A stretch of 64,000 nucleotides of DNA. It comes from Erinaceus europaeus. Its lineage: Eukaryota > Chordata > Mammalia > Eulipotyphla > Erinaceidae. The stretch's first letter is position 1, and every line of letters starts with the position of its first letter. Of this stretch, positions 42,785 through 53,083 are shown in pieces. The stretch is from contig NC_080168.1 of the NCBI RefSeq assembly GCF_950295315.1, positions 72,334,553 to 72,398,552 on the forward strand. The letters run 5' to 3'. The notes beneath the pieces were generated by a model. The model saw only the letters and a program-made list of their open reading frames with translations, did no database searches and was not told the DNA's origin. The position numbers and the translations under genes are program-made.

Positions 42785-43530
42785 TTTATTTATTTTACTA
42801 TTTATTTATTTGCTTTCAGGGTTATCTCTGAGGCTTGATGCCTCCACTACGAATCCACTGCCCCTGGAGGCCACTTTTTCCTATTTTGTTGTTGGTATGC
42901 TTCTAATTCTGCTTCTAAAACCCCTTCTGTTTCATTGGTTTAATCCCCCTGCTTAACACTGTATTCTATTTACATAACCACTGGAAACTAAGCACCGCCC
43001 TGCCTGCAGGGCATTGGTTTAATCCCCACTAGTTCATGATGTCTTTTTGCTCCGCCCCCTCTCCTAGTACACCCTGATTTCCACCAGTCTTTTTTCGCTC
43101 CACCCTCTCTATGTCACATCCTGTTTCCACCCTACTTGGCTAGTATATATAAGGACAGGATTGTGATTAGAGATAGTTTAGATTGCGTTGCGTTTCACAT
43201 GAATAAAGAATGAGCTGCGTACTACTCAGCCATGAGTCTCTAGTCGTCTCTCTCTCCCGCCAGCAAAGCTAGCCCGGCATTTTGTTACCCTTGTTGTTGT
43301 TGTTATTACTGTCACTGTTTAAGTTATTGTTGTTGGATATACAGAAAGAAATAGAGAGAGGAGGGGAAGATAAAGAGGGAGAGAGAGAGACCTGCAGACC
43401 TGCCTCACCGCCTGTGAAGCAACCCCTCTGTATGTGGGGAATTTGGGGCTCAAACTGGAATCCTTCTGCCAGTCAATCCCTGCACTTTGCGCCGTGTGCG
43501 TGTAACCCGCTGCATTATTGCCAGACCCCC
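42785..43530 (-). mobile_element. Type A SINE split by a solo LTR
   Basis: Body at 42785-42889, remainder at 43286-43530 down to GCATTATTGCCAGACCCC. The SINE predates the LTR. Confidence 0.85.
42884..43285 (+). mobile_element. Solo LTR, 390 bp, 6-bp TSD
   Basis: Starts TGTTGGTATGC at 42890 and ends CCCGGCA at 43279, with TTTTGT on both sides (42884-42889, 43280-43285). Internal TATA box TATATATAA at 43144 and poly-A signal AATAAA at 43202. A 6-bp duplication is usual for class II (ERVK-like) elements. Only the LTR remains; no viral gene is present. Confidence 0.9.
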
Positions 43531-43534
43531 CTTT

Positions 43535-44260
43535 TCCATTTTAGTTTATTTTATTTTTCATTGAATAAGACAAGAGAGAAATTGAGAAAGGAAGAGGAGA
43601 TAAAGAGGAAGAGAGAAAGATAAGACACCTGCAGACCTGCTTTACTGTTTGTGAAATGTCCTCCCTGCAGGTGGGGAATGGGGGCTCAAACCCAGATCCT
43701 TTCGCTGGTCCTGTGTGTAGGAACTGAGCAAAAAGAAATAAATGTAAGATGATAAAATAATGAGACAAATGAACCTAGTCTCAGGCTACCTAAGGGTTAA
43801 GTAGGCAATTATAAGACAGGCCTGTCTCTGAGGAAGAAAGCAATCTCAGGAGTTAAAGCTGTAAACAGAGAATCTGGGGAATCTGGAAGGCAGGAGATAA
43901 ATCCAAGGACAGACCCTGAGAAAACAGTCCTGGAGCGTAGGGTCTGGAGAAGGAGATAACCTCGAGGTCAAAAAGACCTCCTCCCCTTCCCTGCACCTGG
44001 GATCATAGATAACTACTGTTGTAAAACTGACATTGTATAGCTGAACCCTGTCACGTAGTCTGTAATCTGAAATGTATCTATATCCTAGTAGGACTTGGGT
44101 ACAGGGTCGATTACCAGAGAGCTGGAGAGGCAGCCCCTCGGTAACTCGACCATAGACGGCTAGAATAAAGGCTCATTGCTTTTACATCACCCCAGTCTCT
44201 TGGTGCTTCCTTAGATTTGCAGTCCAACATGTGTACTTAGTGGGGTATGCCACTGCCTGC
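43535..44260 (-). mobile_element. SINE split by a second solo LTR
   Basis: Type A/B-like SINE 43535-43715 resuming 44230-44260 (GTGTACTTAGTGGGGTATGC). Confidence 0.75.
43712..44233 (+). mobile_element. Solo LTR, 514 bp, 4-bp TSD
   Basis: Starts TGTAGGAACTGAGC at 43716 and ends CAGTCCAACA at 44229, flanked by TGTG (43712-43715 and 44230-44233). AATAAAGGCTCATTGC gives the poly-A signal at 44164. A 4-bp duplication fits class I (gammaretrovirus-like) elements. No viral coding sequence remains. Confidence 0.9.
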
Positions 44261-44261
44261 C

Positions 44262-44400
44262 CCCCCCCTTTTTTTTTTTTTTTACCAGAGCACTGTTCAA
44301 CTCTGGCTTATGGTGGTGCAGGGGGACTGAGCCTGGGACTTTGGAGCCTCAGGGATGAGATAACTATTATTTGCATAACCATTATGCTATCTACCCCCAA
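44262..44400 (-). mobile_element. Type C SINE
   Basis: Poly-T leader, AGAGCACTGTTCAACTCTGG, AACCATTATGCTATCTACCC. Confidence 0.85.
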
Positions 44401-44529
44401 CTCCTCTCTTTTACTCTCTATCTCCCACTCACAATTTCTCTCTGTCTCTACTAAATAAATAAAGCCAGTGTAAATCACCCCCAGAACCTCAAGTCATCAG
44501 CCCACTTCTGAGGAGTTAAAAACTCTGAT

Positions 44530-44685
44530 GATATTTAAAATATTTTAACTCATTTATTAATGAGAGAAATAGTATGAGAAAGAGAACTAAATAATAGATG
44601 CACTACTGGGGATTTAAGTCAGAACCTCTTGCTTGAGAGTCCAACACTGTATCCACTGCACCACCTTCTGGCCAGCAAGTTTTAA
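44530..44685 (-). mobile_element. Type D SINE
   Basis: CATTTATTAATGAGAGAAAT and CACTGCACCACCTTCTGGCC. Confidence 0.8.
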
Positions 44686-44989
44686 ACCCGTCTCTCCTCT
44701 GGGTTCTATGTTTTCTCAATGCCACCCTATCATTGAATGTGGCAAAAGATCCATGAACAATGTGATACTATGTACTACATTAGAATTAAAATATAGGCAC
44801 AAAAAGTAGAGGTCTATTCACTGTGTTTTAAGAAAATGATGTTGCTTTCAAGTTAAAGGGCTGTCTGCCATAAATGAAAATAAGTGTTCTGGTCCACATA
44901 TGGCATATGAAATAATTATGGTATCATAGATTTCTTAGGTTCTTGTGTCTTCATTTAGAATGAAAAGTAAAAAGAAAAAAAGAAGCTAA

Positions 44990-45265
44990 TTTTTTTTTCA
45001 AAAAAAACTCTCATACCTGAGACTCTGAAGTCCCTGGTTCAATCCCCAGCACCACCATAAACCAGAGCTGAGCAGTGTTTTTCATCTTTCTATTTCTTTC
45101 ATAAATAAATTATTAAAAAAAAGAGAGAGAAACAAAATCAGGACCTTGATTTCGGGGAAGATTATTTTTGAAAGAGATAGCAAAATAATGTCAGCAATTC
45201 CTTTTTTTTTTTTTTTTAATGAAATGACAGAAAATAAACTCAGGTCTTGATGCATGCTGGAGAAC

Positions 45266-45300
<35 letters not shown>

Positions 45301-45490
45301 CTAACCCTCTCATATTAATGAGTGATTTATATGACTACAAGTTAATAGGAGTGTACATAAACACCACCCTTATTTTTATTTAAAAAACCTTTATTTATTT
45401 AAGCCAAAGCACGACTCAGCGCTGGCTTATGGTGGTGTTGGGAAGTGAGCCTGGAACCTTTGGTGCCTGAGGCATGAAACCTTTTGCAGA
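44990..45490. mobile_element. Type C SINE (+) and SINE pieces (-) with (ATT)n
   Basis: 44990-45130 type C plus. 45200-45300 minus fragment with (ATT)n at 45268-45297. 45370-45490 type C minus. Confidence 0.75.
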
Positions 45491-45814
45491 ACCTTTATTT
45501 TCCCCTCCGCAGGCTGGAGAACCCTGAGTTGTTTCCCTGGTTCAACTTTTAATTACTTTTTTTTAAGCGCGTGTGTGTGTGGGGGGGGCAGGGTGGTGAG
45601 ACCTAAGCACTGCATCACTCTCCATGGTGCTGCCTGAAGTGTCAGAGATGACATTACCCGGAAGTCTCCACCGCCTGGGACCGCGGGAACCTGAGGACCG
45701 AGGAGCAGAATAAATCTTCCCATATGCTTCTGAAAACAGCGGGCGGACTGGACATCGTAGGCCAAGTCGCACCCAGTGACAGAGAAAAACAGACCCAACA
45801 AGGAAAAGCCGCTG

Positions 45815-46105
45815 GAGATGCCTGGCGGTAGCGCGCCGGGTTAAGCGCATATAGTACAAAGTGCAAGGACCCACGCAAGGATCCCGGTTCGAGCCTCCGA
45901 CTCCCCACCTGCGGAGGGGGGGGGGTGTCACTTCACAAGCGGTGCAGGTCTGCAGGCGTCTATCTCTCTCGCTCCTTTTCTATCTGTTCTCCCCTCTCGA
46001 TTTCTCTCTGTCCTATCGAAAAAATAGCCACAGGAGCAGTGGATTCGTTGTGCAAGCATCCAGCCCCAGCGATTACCCTGGAAGCAAAAAAAAAAAAAAA
46101 GAGAG
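45815..46105 (+). mobile_element. Type A SINE inside the CENPJ upstream region
   Basis: GCGGTAGCGCGCCGGGTTAA head to CCAGCGATTACCCTGGAAGC, then poly-A and GA repeats. It ends about 30 bp before the CpG-rich region. Confidence 0.88.
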
Positions 46106-46129
46106 AGAGAGAAGGCAGAAAGAAAAAAA

Positions 46130-46790
46130 GAAATGCGGCTCAAACAGGGTGACTAGGAGAAAAAATCCACCCTGCGACAAGCGCGTCTCCAGGTTGTCAG
46201 CTGGGAGTCTGGGTCGCGCCCCCGCCAGAAGTTCGCAGGGGACCGTTGCAAATTTCAACACAGTCTGCGGCCTTAGCTGAAGGCGAGATGCGCCTCATCC
46301 CCTAGGTGACATCTGTCGCTATGATACATGGGAGATGTAGTTTTTGTGGTTTGTCTTTGTCGTGCGCAAGCGCAGAGAGGACCGTCCGGAACTACACTTC
46401 CCATCAGCTCTAGGTTCGGAGGGCGGAGTTGTTTTGTTCTGGGGGCGGGGTTCCGGCCGGAGGCGGTCAGTGTGGCGGCTTTTTCATAAGCGCTCAGGCG
46501 ACGCGGGCTGGGTCCAAGTGGACTGAAGGTCCTGGCGTGCATGCCGGTAATGCTCGTGCTGGGGAGCTACAGGGACGAGATAGTGGCGGGGTTCGGGCCG
46601 GCCAAGCGAGCGAGGGGTCTGGTGCCTGGGGGTTTGTTTTCCCCGGCTCGGGAGCCCTACGTTTGCGCGTTGTCGTGGGGGTGGGGTGGGGTTGTCGCGA
46701 GCTGCTGGGCTTCGGGGGTTGGGGGCTGCGTTTCGGGGCCCCGGCCTGGGGCCTGTTCCCAGAGCCTTGGCTGAGCAGAGGGTGTCCCCC
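46130..46790. promoter_or_regulatory. CENPJ: CpG island with bidirectional-type core, CENPJ promoter
   Basis: CpG-dense, TATA-less. The core holds an NRF1-type palindrome TGCGCAAGCGCA (46363-46374) between two ZNF143/THAP11-type sites in opposite orientation: complement ACTACATCTCCCATG (46327-46341) and ACTACACTTCCCATCAG (46391-46407). GC boxes and TTCCGGCCGG follow at 46440-46460. CENPJ transcription should start just downstream; possible exon 1 donors are AAG/GTCCTG at 46528 and CCG/GTAATG at 46546. Confidence 0.8.
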
Positions 46791-47044
46791 ACCCCGCGGG
46801 GCCGCTTCCCGGAAAAGCACAACTTCCCTTTTTCAGGGTCTGGGGTCACTTTTGCACCCGGACTCATCCCAGGCTGCTGTGAAGACCGTCTACATTGCTC
46901 TCCAGGGCGGTGTCAAGGCTGCAGTTGGTTCCCAGCATGTATTGGATACCTGAGACTTCCCCGTCCACCTGCTGCTAATCCTTTCTTGGCAGTTTGCTGC
47001 TTTGTGCTCCTTTCCCGACGCCTGGTGTCACTGACAGGCTCAGG

Positions 47045-47205
47045 GGAAGCGGTATTTTTTTTTTTTTTAAGATTTTATTTATTCATGAGAAAGGAAAAGA
47101 GGACCAGACATCACTTGGTATTTGTGCTGGCAGGGATTGAACTCAGGACCTAATGCTTGAGAGTCCAGTGCTTTATCCATTGCACCACCTCCCGGACCAC
47201 AACGA
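47045..47205 (-). mobile_element. Type D SINE
   Basis: Poly-T leader to CACCACCTCCCGGACCAC. Confidence 0.88.
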
Positions 47206-47219
47206 TATCTTTTTTAAAA

Positions 47220-47445
47220 AAATTATTTTATTAGTGATTTAATATTGATCGACAGGATTGCGGGATAAGAGGGGTACAATTGATACAGTTACCACTACCA
47301 GAACTCTGTATCCCATCCCCTCCGTTGGAAGCTTTCCTGTTCTTTATCCCTCAGGGAGTATGGGCCCTGGATCATTATGGGGTGCTGAAGGTGGGAGGTC
47401 TGGCTTCTGTCATTGCTCAGGGAAGTGGTTTCTATCCTTCTGCGG
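47220..47445 (-). mobile_element. R family repeat
   Basis: Reverse complement of the R 3' part: GATAAGAGGGGTACAATTGA, GGGAGTATGGGCCCTGGATC, GTGGGAGGTCTGGCTTCTG. Confidence 0.75.
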
Positions 47446-47599
47446 CCGGCAACAGGCTTTCAGAACCAGTTCTGAAGTTGATGCGAAGCAGTGGAGGTTG
47501 TTCTGGGCTTGCCTCCTGGTGTGCTTGCACTTACCAGAACTCCAGTAGTTTATTTGTGAATGACTTGTAAGTGATTTGATAATCATATGCATGATCTTT

Positions 47600-48095
47600 A
47601 ATTCCAGGAATCAAAATCCTTTGATTCAGCTCTGGCTTATGGTGTGTCTTTCTCTGTGTGTGTGTCTAGGGGGTGGGTGGGTGGTTTGAACCTGGGACTT
47701 TGGAGCCTCAGACATCACGGTCTCTTTGCATAACCATTTTGTTTTCTCCCTTGTTCCAGTATACATATATTTTTGCTTCCAGGGGCTCAGTGCCTGAACT
47801 ACTGAATCCACTGCTCTTGGAGGCCATTTTTTCCATTTTGTTGTTGGCACTATCATTGTCATTGTATTTTGTTGTTATTGCTGTTGTTGTTGGATAGGAC
47901 AGAGAGAAATGGATAGAGGAGGGGAAAACAGAAAGGGGGAGAGAAAGATAGACACCTGCAGACCCGTTTCACCGCTTGTAAAGCAATCCCCCTGCAGGTG
48001 GGGAACCAAGGCTGGAACCAGGATCCTTGCACTGGTCCTTGTGCTTGGTGCCATGTGTGCTTAACCCAGTGAGCCACCCACTGCCCAGCCCCCTC
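47600..48095 (-). mobile_element. Type C SINE then type A SINE, minus
   Basis: 47600-47750 type C with a GT-rich insert. 47765-48095 type A. Confidence 0.82.
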
Positions 48096-48164
48096 TCTGG
48101 TAGTTTTTAATGTCACAATATGACTTGAGCTTGTTCCTTTAAGTTCATCTTTTAAAGTTTCCTG

Positions 48165-48285
48165 CTAAGTTCATTGAGAGGGAGAGAGAGAACTAGAGCA
48201 TCTCTGGAGCACATGTGATGTCAGGGATTGAACTCATGCTTATGGTCCAGCACCTTATCTACTGCACCACCTCCCTAAGGTCATT
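48165..48285 (-). mobile_element. Type D SINE
   Basis: GAGAGAACTAGAGCATCTCT and TTATCTACTGCACCACCTCC. Confidence 0.78.
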
Positions 48286-48694
48286 AAATTTAACCAGGGT
48301 TACTGGTTTTTTGGTGAAACACTGCTACCTGTTCTGATAAGTCTTGCAGTTAATTCAAAAGTAATTGGAATTACTTTGCATGGAGCATTTAAGAAAACAA
48401 AGCAAGAATAACAACAACAACAACAAAAAAACTATACTTGGATAATAGATAACCAATAAAATGCCCTAGTCTCAACAGGTCAAATGCGTACATCAGTGTG
48501 GTCACTGCCCATGCATGACAAATACACCTGTGAAAGCAAAAGTCCTTTCCCAGTTTACTGGGAAGCCACAATTCTTACTTCTGTGAGTATGGACTGAGTT
48601 TGCCTGCTTCTGAGCTTTATAGTGAGCGGAAATACAAAGCTTGTATTTATACCAGACTTTTACTCAACACTTATCCATATAGCAGTGGTTTTAA
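48286..48694. other. CENPJ intron 1, no recognised element
   Basis: Unique-looking sequence with a short CAA run (48409-48426); no exon or repeat match. Confidence 0.5.
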
Positions 48695-48785
48695 AAAAAT
48701 TGCTTGGAATTGTGTGGAGTTATACCCCTCCTACCTTATGGTTTTGTTAATTAATCCTTTCTTAAATAAAATAAAAAAAAATTGC
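48695..48785 (+). mobile_element. R family 3' end fragment
   Basis: GAATTGTGTGGAGTTATACC then CCTCCTACCTTATGGTTTTG, tail TTAAATAAAATAAAAAAAA. Confidence 0.75.
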
Positions 48786-48869
48786 TTGGTAGCTATTATT
48801 CTCAGAGTTTGAGGTCAGTGGAAAACAAACAAACAAACAAACAAAAAATCACACTGCCATTTAAAAAAG

Positions 48870-49295
48870 AAAGGGGGGTTGGGCTATAGTGCAGTGTGTT
48901 AAGCGCACATGGTGTGAAACTCAAGGACTGGCGTAAGGATCCCGGTTTGAGCCCCTCGGTTTTCCACCTGCTGGTATGGGGGTCACTTCACAAGTGGTAA
49001 AGCAGGACTGCAGGTGTCTTTCTCTCTCCCTGTCTGTCTTACCGCCCTTTCTCCATCTCTCTCTGTCCTATCCAACAACAACAACAGCAATGACAACAAC
49101 AATAATAACCACAATAATAATAAAAACGGGCAACAAAAAGGAAAATAAATAAAAATAAAAGCTTTATTAACTGAGGAGAGAGAGAACGAACTAGAGCATC
49201 ACTCTGGCACATAGTATTCTGGGGCTTGAACCTGGGATGTCTTACTTATGAGTCCAATGCTTTATTCACTGAACCACCTCCTAGGTTGGACTGCC
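48870..49295. mobile_element. Type A SINE (+) and type D SINE (-)
   Basis: 48870-49155 plus type A; 49158-49295 minus type D (CACTGAACCACCTCCTAGG). Confidence 0.82.
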
Positions 49296-49334
49296 AGTTT
49301 TGTGTTTGGCTATTAAATAGTTTGTTAGCATTTT

Positions 49335-49560
49335 TTTAAAAAAAATATGCATTTTACTTATGAGAGAGAGGAGGAGGAGCTGCCCAAGCACTTGCAGCAC
49401 TGCTTCACCACTCACAAAGCTTTCTCCTTGTAGGTTGGGACTTTATTTTATAGGACAGAGACAAGTCAAGAGGGAAAGGGGAGATAGAGAGAGGTGGCAC
49501 AGTGCATAAAGCTTCTCTCTTGCACTCTAATGCAATGATCTTACATGAAAGTCTTCAACA
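49335..49560 (-). mobile_element. Type B SINE fragments
   Basis: CACAAAGCTTTCTCCTTGTA core; followed by another GACAGAGACAAGTC scrap. Confidence 0.6.
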
Positions 49561-49584
49561 AAATAAATAAAAGTAAAAAAGATT

Positions 49585-50045
49585 GGGGCCGGGTGGGGGG
49601 AGATAGCATAATGATTATGTAAAGAGACTCTTGTGCCTGAGGCTCCAAAGTCCCAGGTTCAAACCCCCCACACCACCATAAGCCAGAGTTTAGCAGTGCC
49701 CTGGTAAATTTAAAAACAAAACAAGGGGGTCGGGCGGTGGGCAGTGGGTTAAGCACACATGGCGCAAAGTGCAAGGATCGGCGTAAGGATCCCGGTTGGA
49801 GCCCCCGGCGGTGAAGCAGGTCTGCAGGTGTCTATCTTTCTCTCCCCCTCTCTGTCTTCCCCTCCTCTCTCCATTTCTCTTTGTCCTATCCAACATTGAA
49901 CAACATCAACAATGTTAATAATAATAACCACAACGAGGCTACAACAACAAGGGCAACAAAAGGGGGAAAAATGGCCTCCAGGAGCGGTGGATTCATGGTG
50001 CAGGCACCGAGCCCAGCAATAACCCTGGAGGAAAAAAAAAAAAAA
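49585..50045 (+). mobile_element. Type C SINE then type A SINE
   Basis: 49585-49725 type C. 49727-50045 type A with a deletion in the CCCCACCTGCAGGGG segment. Confidence 0.88.
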
Positions 50046-50049
50046 TACA

Positions 50050-50200
50050 AAAGAAAACGGGTGAAATAACTCATCTTTGCTAAGTATTTGTGACCTAGGT
50101 TTAAGTCTGGCCCCACCGCATTGAAGGAAACTTTAGTGCTATGGTATGTCTCTCTGTCTGTCTTTCTATCTCTTTCTTCCACTGTCTTTATCTAAAAAGC
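50050..50200 (+). mobile_element. Type E SINE
   Basis: GGGTGAAATAACTCATCTTT head, AGGTTTAAGTCTGGCCCCAC, GCATTGAAGGAAACTTTAGT. Confidence 0.75.
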
Positions 50201-50496
50201 AAAACAAACTCCTAGAAAGCAGAAATCAGTCTCCATTTTTTTTTAGATTCTTTTGTATACTCCCTCCATTTAAGCTTTCAAGCTCTTCTGGACCCAGACA
50301 ATCTCATTAAAGTTGTTGTGACCTTTGTTAAATTCCCAAATCAGTTTTCGTGATTTAATGAATCTAACACTAATTAACATTAAATGCTCTTAACAGTCCT
50401 TCCTTGAAGCTTTTTCTTCATTGATCTTCCTGGAAACTTCACTTTTTAGTGCCTTTTCTTTGATGTCCACCATCAGTCCCTTAATAATCTCATCCA

Positions 50497-50730
50497 CGGG
50501 GTCAGGCGGTAGCGCAGCGGGTTAAGTGCACATGGTGGCAAAGCGCAAGCACCGGCTTAAGGATCCCGGTTCAAGCCCCCAGCTCCCCACCTGCAGCAGG
50601 TTTGCTGGTGTCTATCTTTCTCTCCCCCCTCTGTCTTTACTTCTCTCTCCATTTCTGTCCTATCCAACAATGATGACATCAGTAACAATAACTACAACAA
50701 CAATATAAAAGGGAAAATAAATATATAATA
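50497..50730 (+). mobile_element. Type A SINE
   Basis: Copy about 240 bp upstream of CENPJ exon 2; internal deletion of the CGCTTCACAGGCGG segment. Confidence 0.88.
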
Positions 50731-50972
50731 ATCTCATCCTTTGTCAAGGCTTTAAATATTGCCTGTTATCAACACTTATGCTTCATGAAGCCCTTGTACA
50801 GGGACTCCATTCTTGTACCTCTAGCTGCTACATGATATGTTTACCAGGATGTTTAATAAGGTTCTTAAGATCTCTCTCTCTCTTGTATATGAACTAATAG
50901 TTTTTTGCACTGGGTGGAGGTTTGGACAAATGGCTTTGACTAATACTTTTATTGGTTATCTTCTTTCTGCAG

Positions 50973-51469
50973 GTGTTGGAAATAACCCACTTTACATTAC
51001 TTAAGTACAATAGCATCACTAGACTAAAGTTTTCCTGATGTCAACCTTCTCAGAGTTAAACAATGGGCAGAACTTCTTAGCCCAGTGGATGAGCAATTCT
51101 TCTCGAGCTGGGGTCATATTAAATCGTGAATTTCCTATTCTGGAAGCAGACAAAGAGAAGCAAGCAGCCCTGAACATTTTTACCAGCTTTTCTGTTAAAG
51201 CCACAGATTTCTCAAATAGCTTCAGCTTTGCAAGTGAAGAAGATTCACTTGAAGGACAGAAACTGGATTCCAACAGCCCTTACAAACTCCAATCAGATAT
51301 GCCCGAAACACATCCAGTCTTTGTATTAACCAAAAAGGAGCCCCAGGTTGTGGCATGTCCAGATGCTCCAGGACACTGGGAAGGTACCAACAATGACTTT
51401 ACCTCAGAGCCTGTCAGTGATTCCAAAGAAGTGGCTTATAAAGACCCACTTTTTAAAAAGCTTGAACAG
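50973..51469 (+). CDS. CENPJ: CENPJ exon 2 with start codon
   Basis: Acceptor TTCTTTCTGCAG at 50961-50972, donor GTACAG at 51470. The start codon at 51038 opens 144 codons: [20 protein letters not shown], then [18 protein letters not shown], and [11 protein letters not shown] at the end. From memory, human CPAP reads [20 protein letters not shown] and ends the exon [11 protein letters not shown]. The usual human first Met (MFLM) is GTT here, so translation most likely starts at the Met equivalent to human residue 4. CPAP binds tubulin and sets centriole length; the tubulin-binding PN2-3 region begins just past the window. Confidence 0.95.
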
Positions 51470-51639
51470 GTACAGCAGCATTTGACCTAATGTCTACATA
51501 TGTGAAATTCTGTGAAATCCTCGGTATATGAAGCTTTACATATTCTATACATTATATATGTAATATGTATAAATAGTACTTAGAATCTTTTACTCTACCT
51601 CATTTGGTAAAGAATAAATTATAAAGGTTGATCCAATAC

Positions 51640-51850
51640 CTGGGGGAAATTATACATAATGTAGTGGTACTTATATATTGCTTTAAGAATCAAAGGAACC
51701 TGGGTTCAAATCCCCAGTCCTCACCTGCAGGGGGAAAGCTTCACAAATGGTGAAACAGGGCTGCAGGTGGCTCTCTGTCTCTTTATCTCCCCCTTCCTCT
51801 CGATTTCTGGCTGTCTCTATCCAATAAATAAAGACAATAAAAAAAACATT
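51640..51850 (+). mobile_element. Type B SINE
   Basis: CCTGGGTTCAAATCCCCAGTC to ATCCAATAAATAAAGACAAT. Confidence 0.82.
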
Positions 51851-51871
51851 AAAAAAAAGAATTAAAGGATT

Positions 51872-52125
51872 TGGAGGCTGGGCCGTGGCATACCCAGTTG
51901 AGCATACACATTACCTTGTGTGGAGACCTGGGTTCAAAGCCTGCAGGGTGGAAGCTTCATGAGCAGTGAAGCAGGTCTGCAGGTCTATATCTTTCTCTGT
52001 CCCTCTGTATCTCTCCCTCCCTCTCAATTTCTCTGTCCCATTAAATAAAAAGAAAAAAATGGCCACAGGGAGTGGTGGATTTGTAGTGTCTGCATCAAGT
52101 CCCAATGGCAACCTTGGTGACCAAA
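51872..52125 (+). mobile_element. Type A/B hybrid SINE
   Basis: GCATACCCAGTTGAGCATAC head with ATGGCCACAGGGAGTGGTGG 3' body. Confidence 0.78.
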
Positions 52126-52207
52126 AAAAAAGAGCCAAAGGATTCATAACACTTTTGTTTCTTAGCTGAGATAATTGATATGGCTTCCTTCATTAAAAAA
52201 GATTCAT

Positions 52208-52530
52208 GGGGGCCTGGTGGTAGTGCAGTGGGTTAAGCGTACATGGTGCAAAGTACAAGGACTGGCATGAGGATCCTGGTTCGAGCCCCTGGCTCTCCAC
52301 CTGCAGGGGGGTCACTTCACAAGTGGTGAAACAGATCTTTAGGTGTCTATCTTTCTCTCTCTCTTCCTGTCTTCCCCTCCTCTCTTGATTTCTCTCTGTC
52401 CTATCCAACAACAACTGCAGTAACAAGGACAAGGGCAACAAAAATTAGAAAAAAGTGGCTCCCAGGAACAGTGGATTTGTAGTGCAGGAACTGAGCCCCA
52501 GTGATAACCCTGGAGGCAAAAAAAAAAAAA
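52208..52530 (+). mobile_element. Type A SINE
   Basis: Full copy with 3' body CCAGGAACAGTGGATTTG and poly-A. Confidence 0.88.
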
Positions 52531-52634
52531 AAATCCGTTTTAGAGTTTTAGAGACAGGTTTTGTTTTTTAGGAGTCCTTCTTTGGAAATACTGGAGAAGA
52601 CAGGAGATGAAGGGGGTGGGGGTTCTGCATAAAT

Positions 52635-52975
52635 GGTTTTTTAACATAATGGTTCTGCAAAAAGCTTTTCATTCTGGGGCTGGGTGGTGGCATACCTGGT
52701 TGAGTGACATGTTACAATATGCAAGGACCCAGGTTCAAGCCCCATGTCCCCACCTGCAGAGGGAAAGCTTTGTGAGTGGTGAAGCAGTGTTACAGGTGTC
52801 TCTCTGTCTCTCTCCCTCTCTGTCACCCCCTTCCATCTCAATTTCTGGCTGTCTCTATCCAATAAATAAATAAATAAAGATTAAGATAAAAAAGCTTTTC
52901 ATACTTGAGGCTCCAAAGTCTGGGATTCAGTCCCCTGTACCATCACAAGCCAGAGCTGAGCAGTGCTCTTGGGGA
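52635..52975 (+). mobile_element. Type C SINE with nested type B SINE and 14-bp TSD
   Basis: The type B copy (52673-52888) sits in a type C SINE; AAAAAGCTTTTCAT is repeated exactly at 52659-52672 and 52889-52902. Confidence 0.9.
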
Positions 52976-53083
52976 GTTTGGGGGAGAGGGGCTAAAAGAC
53001 ATAAGATGGGAGAAAATAAAATCAGTGTAAGGAGCAGTGATCAATGAAGAAATGTAAAGCTACCTTAGTAAAGATAATTTTTA

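Noticed and set aside
46429..46953. A 174-codon frame overlapping the CENPJ CpG island
   Set aside because: GC-rich chance frame; the known CENPJ start lies in exon 2 at 51038.
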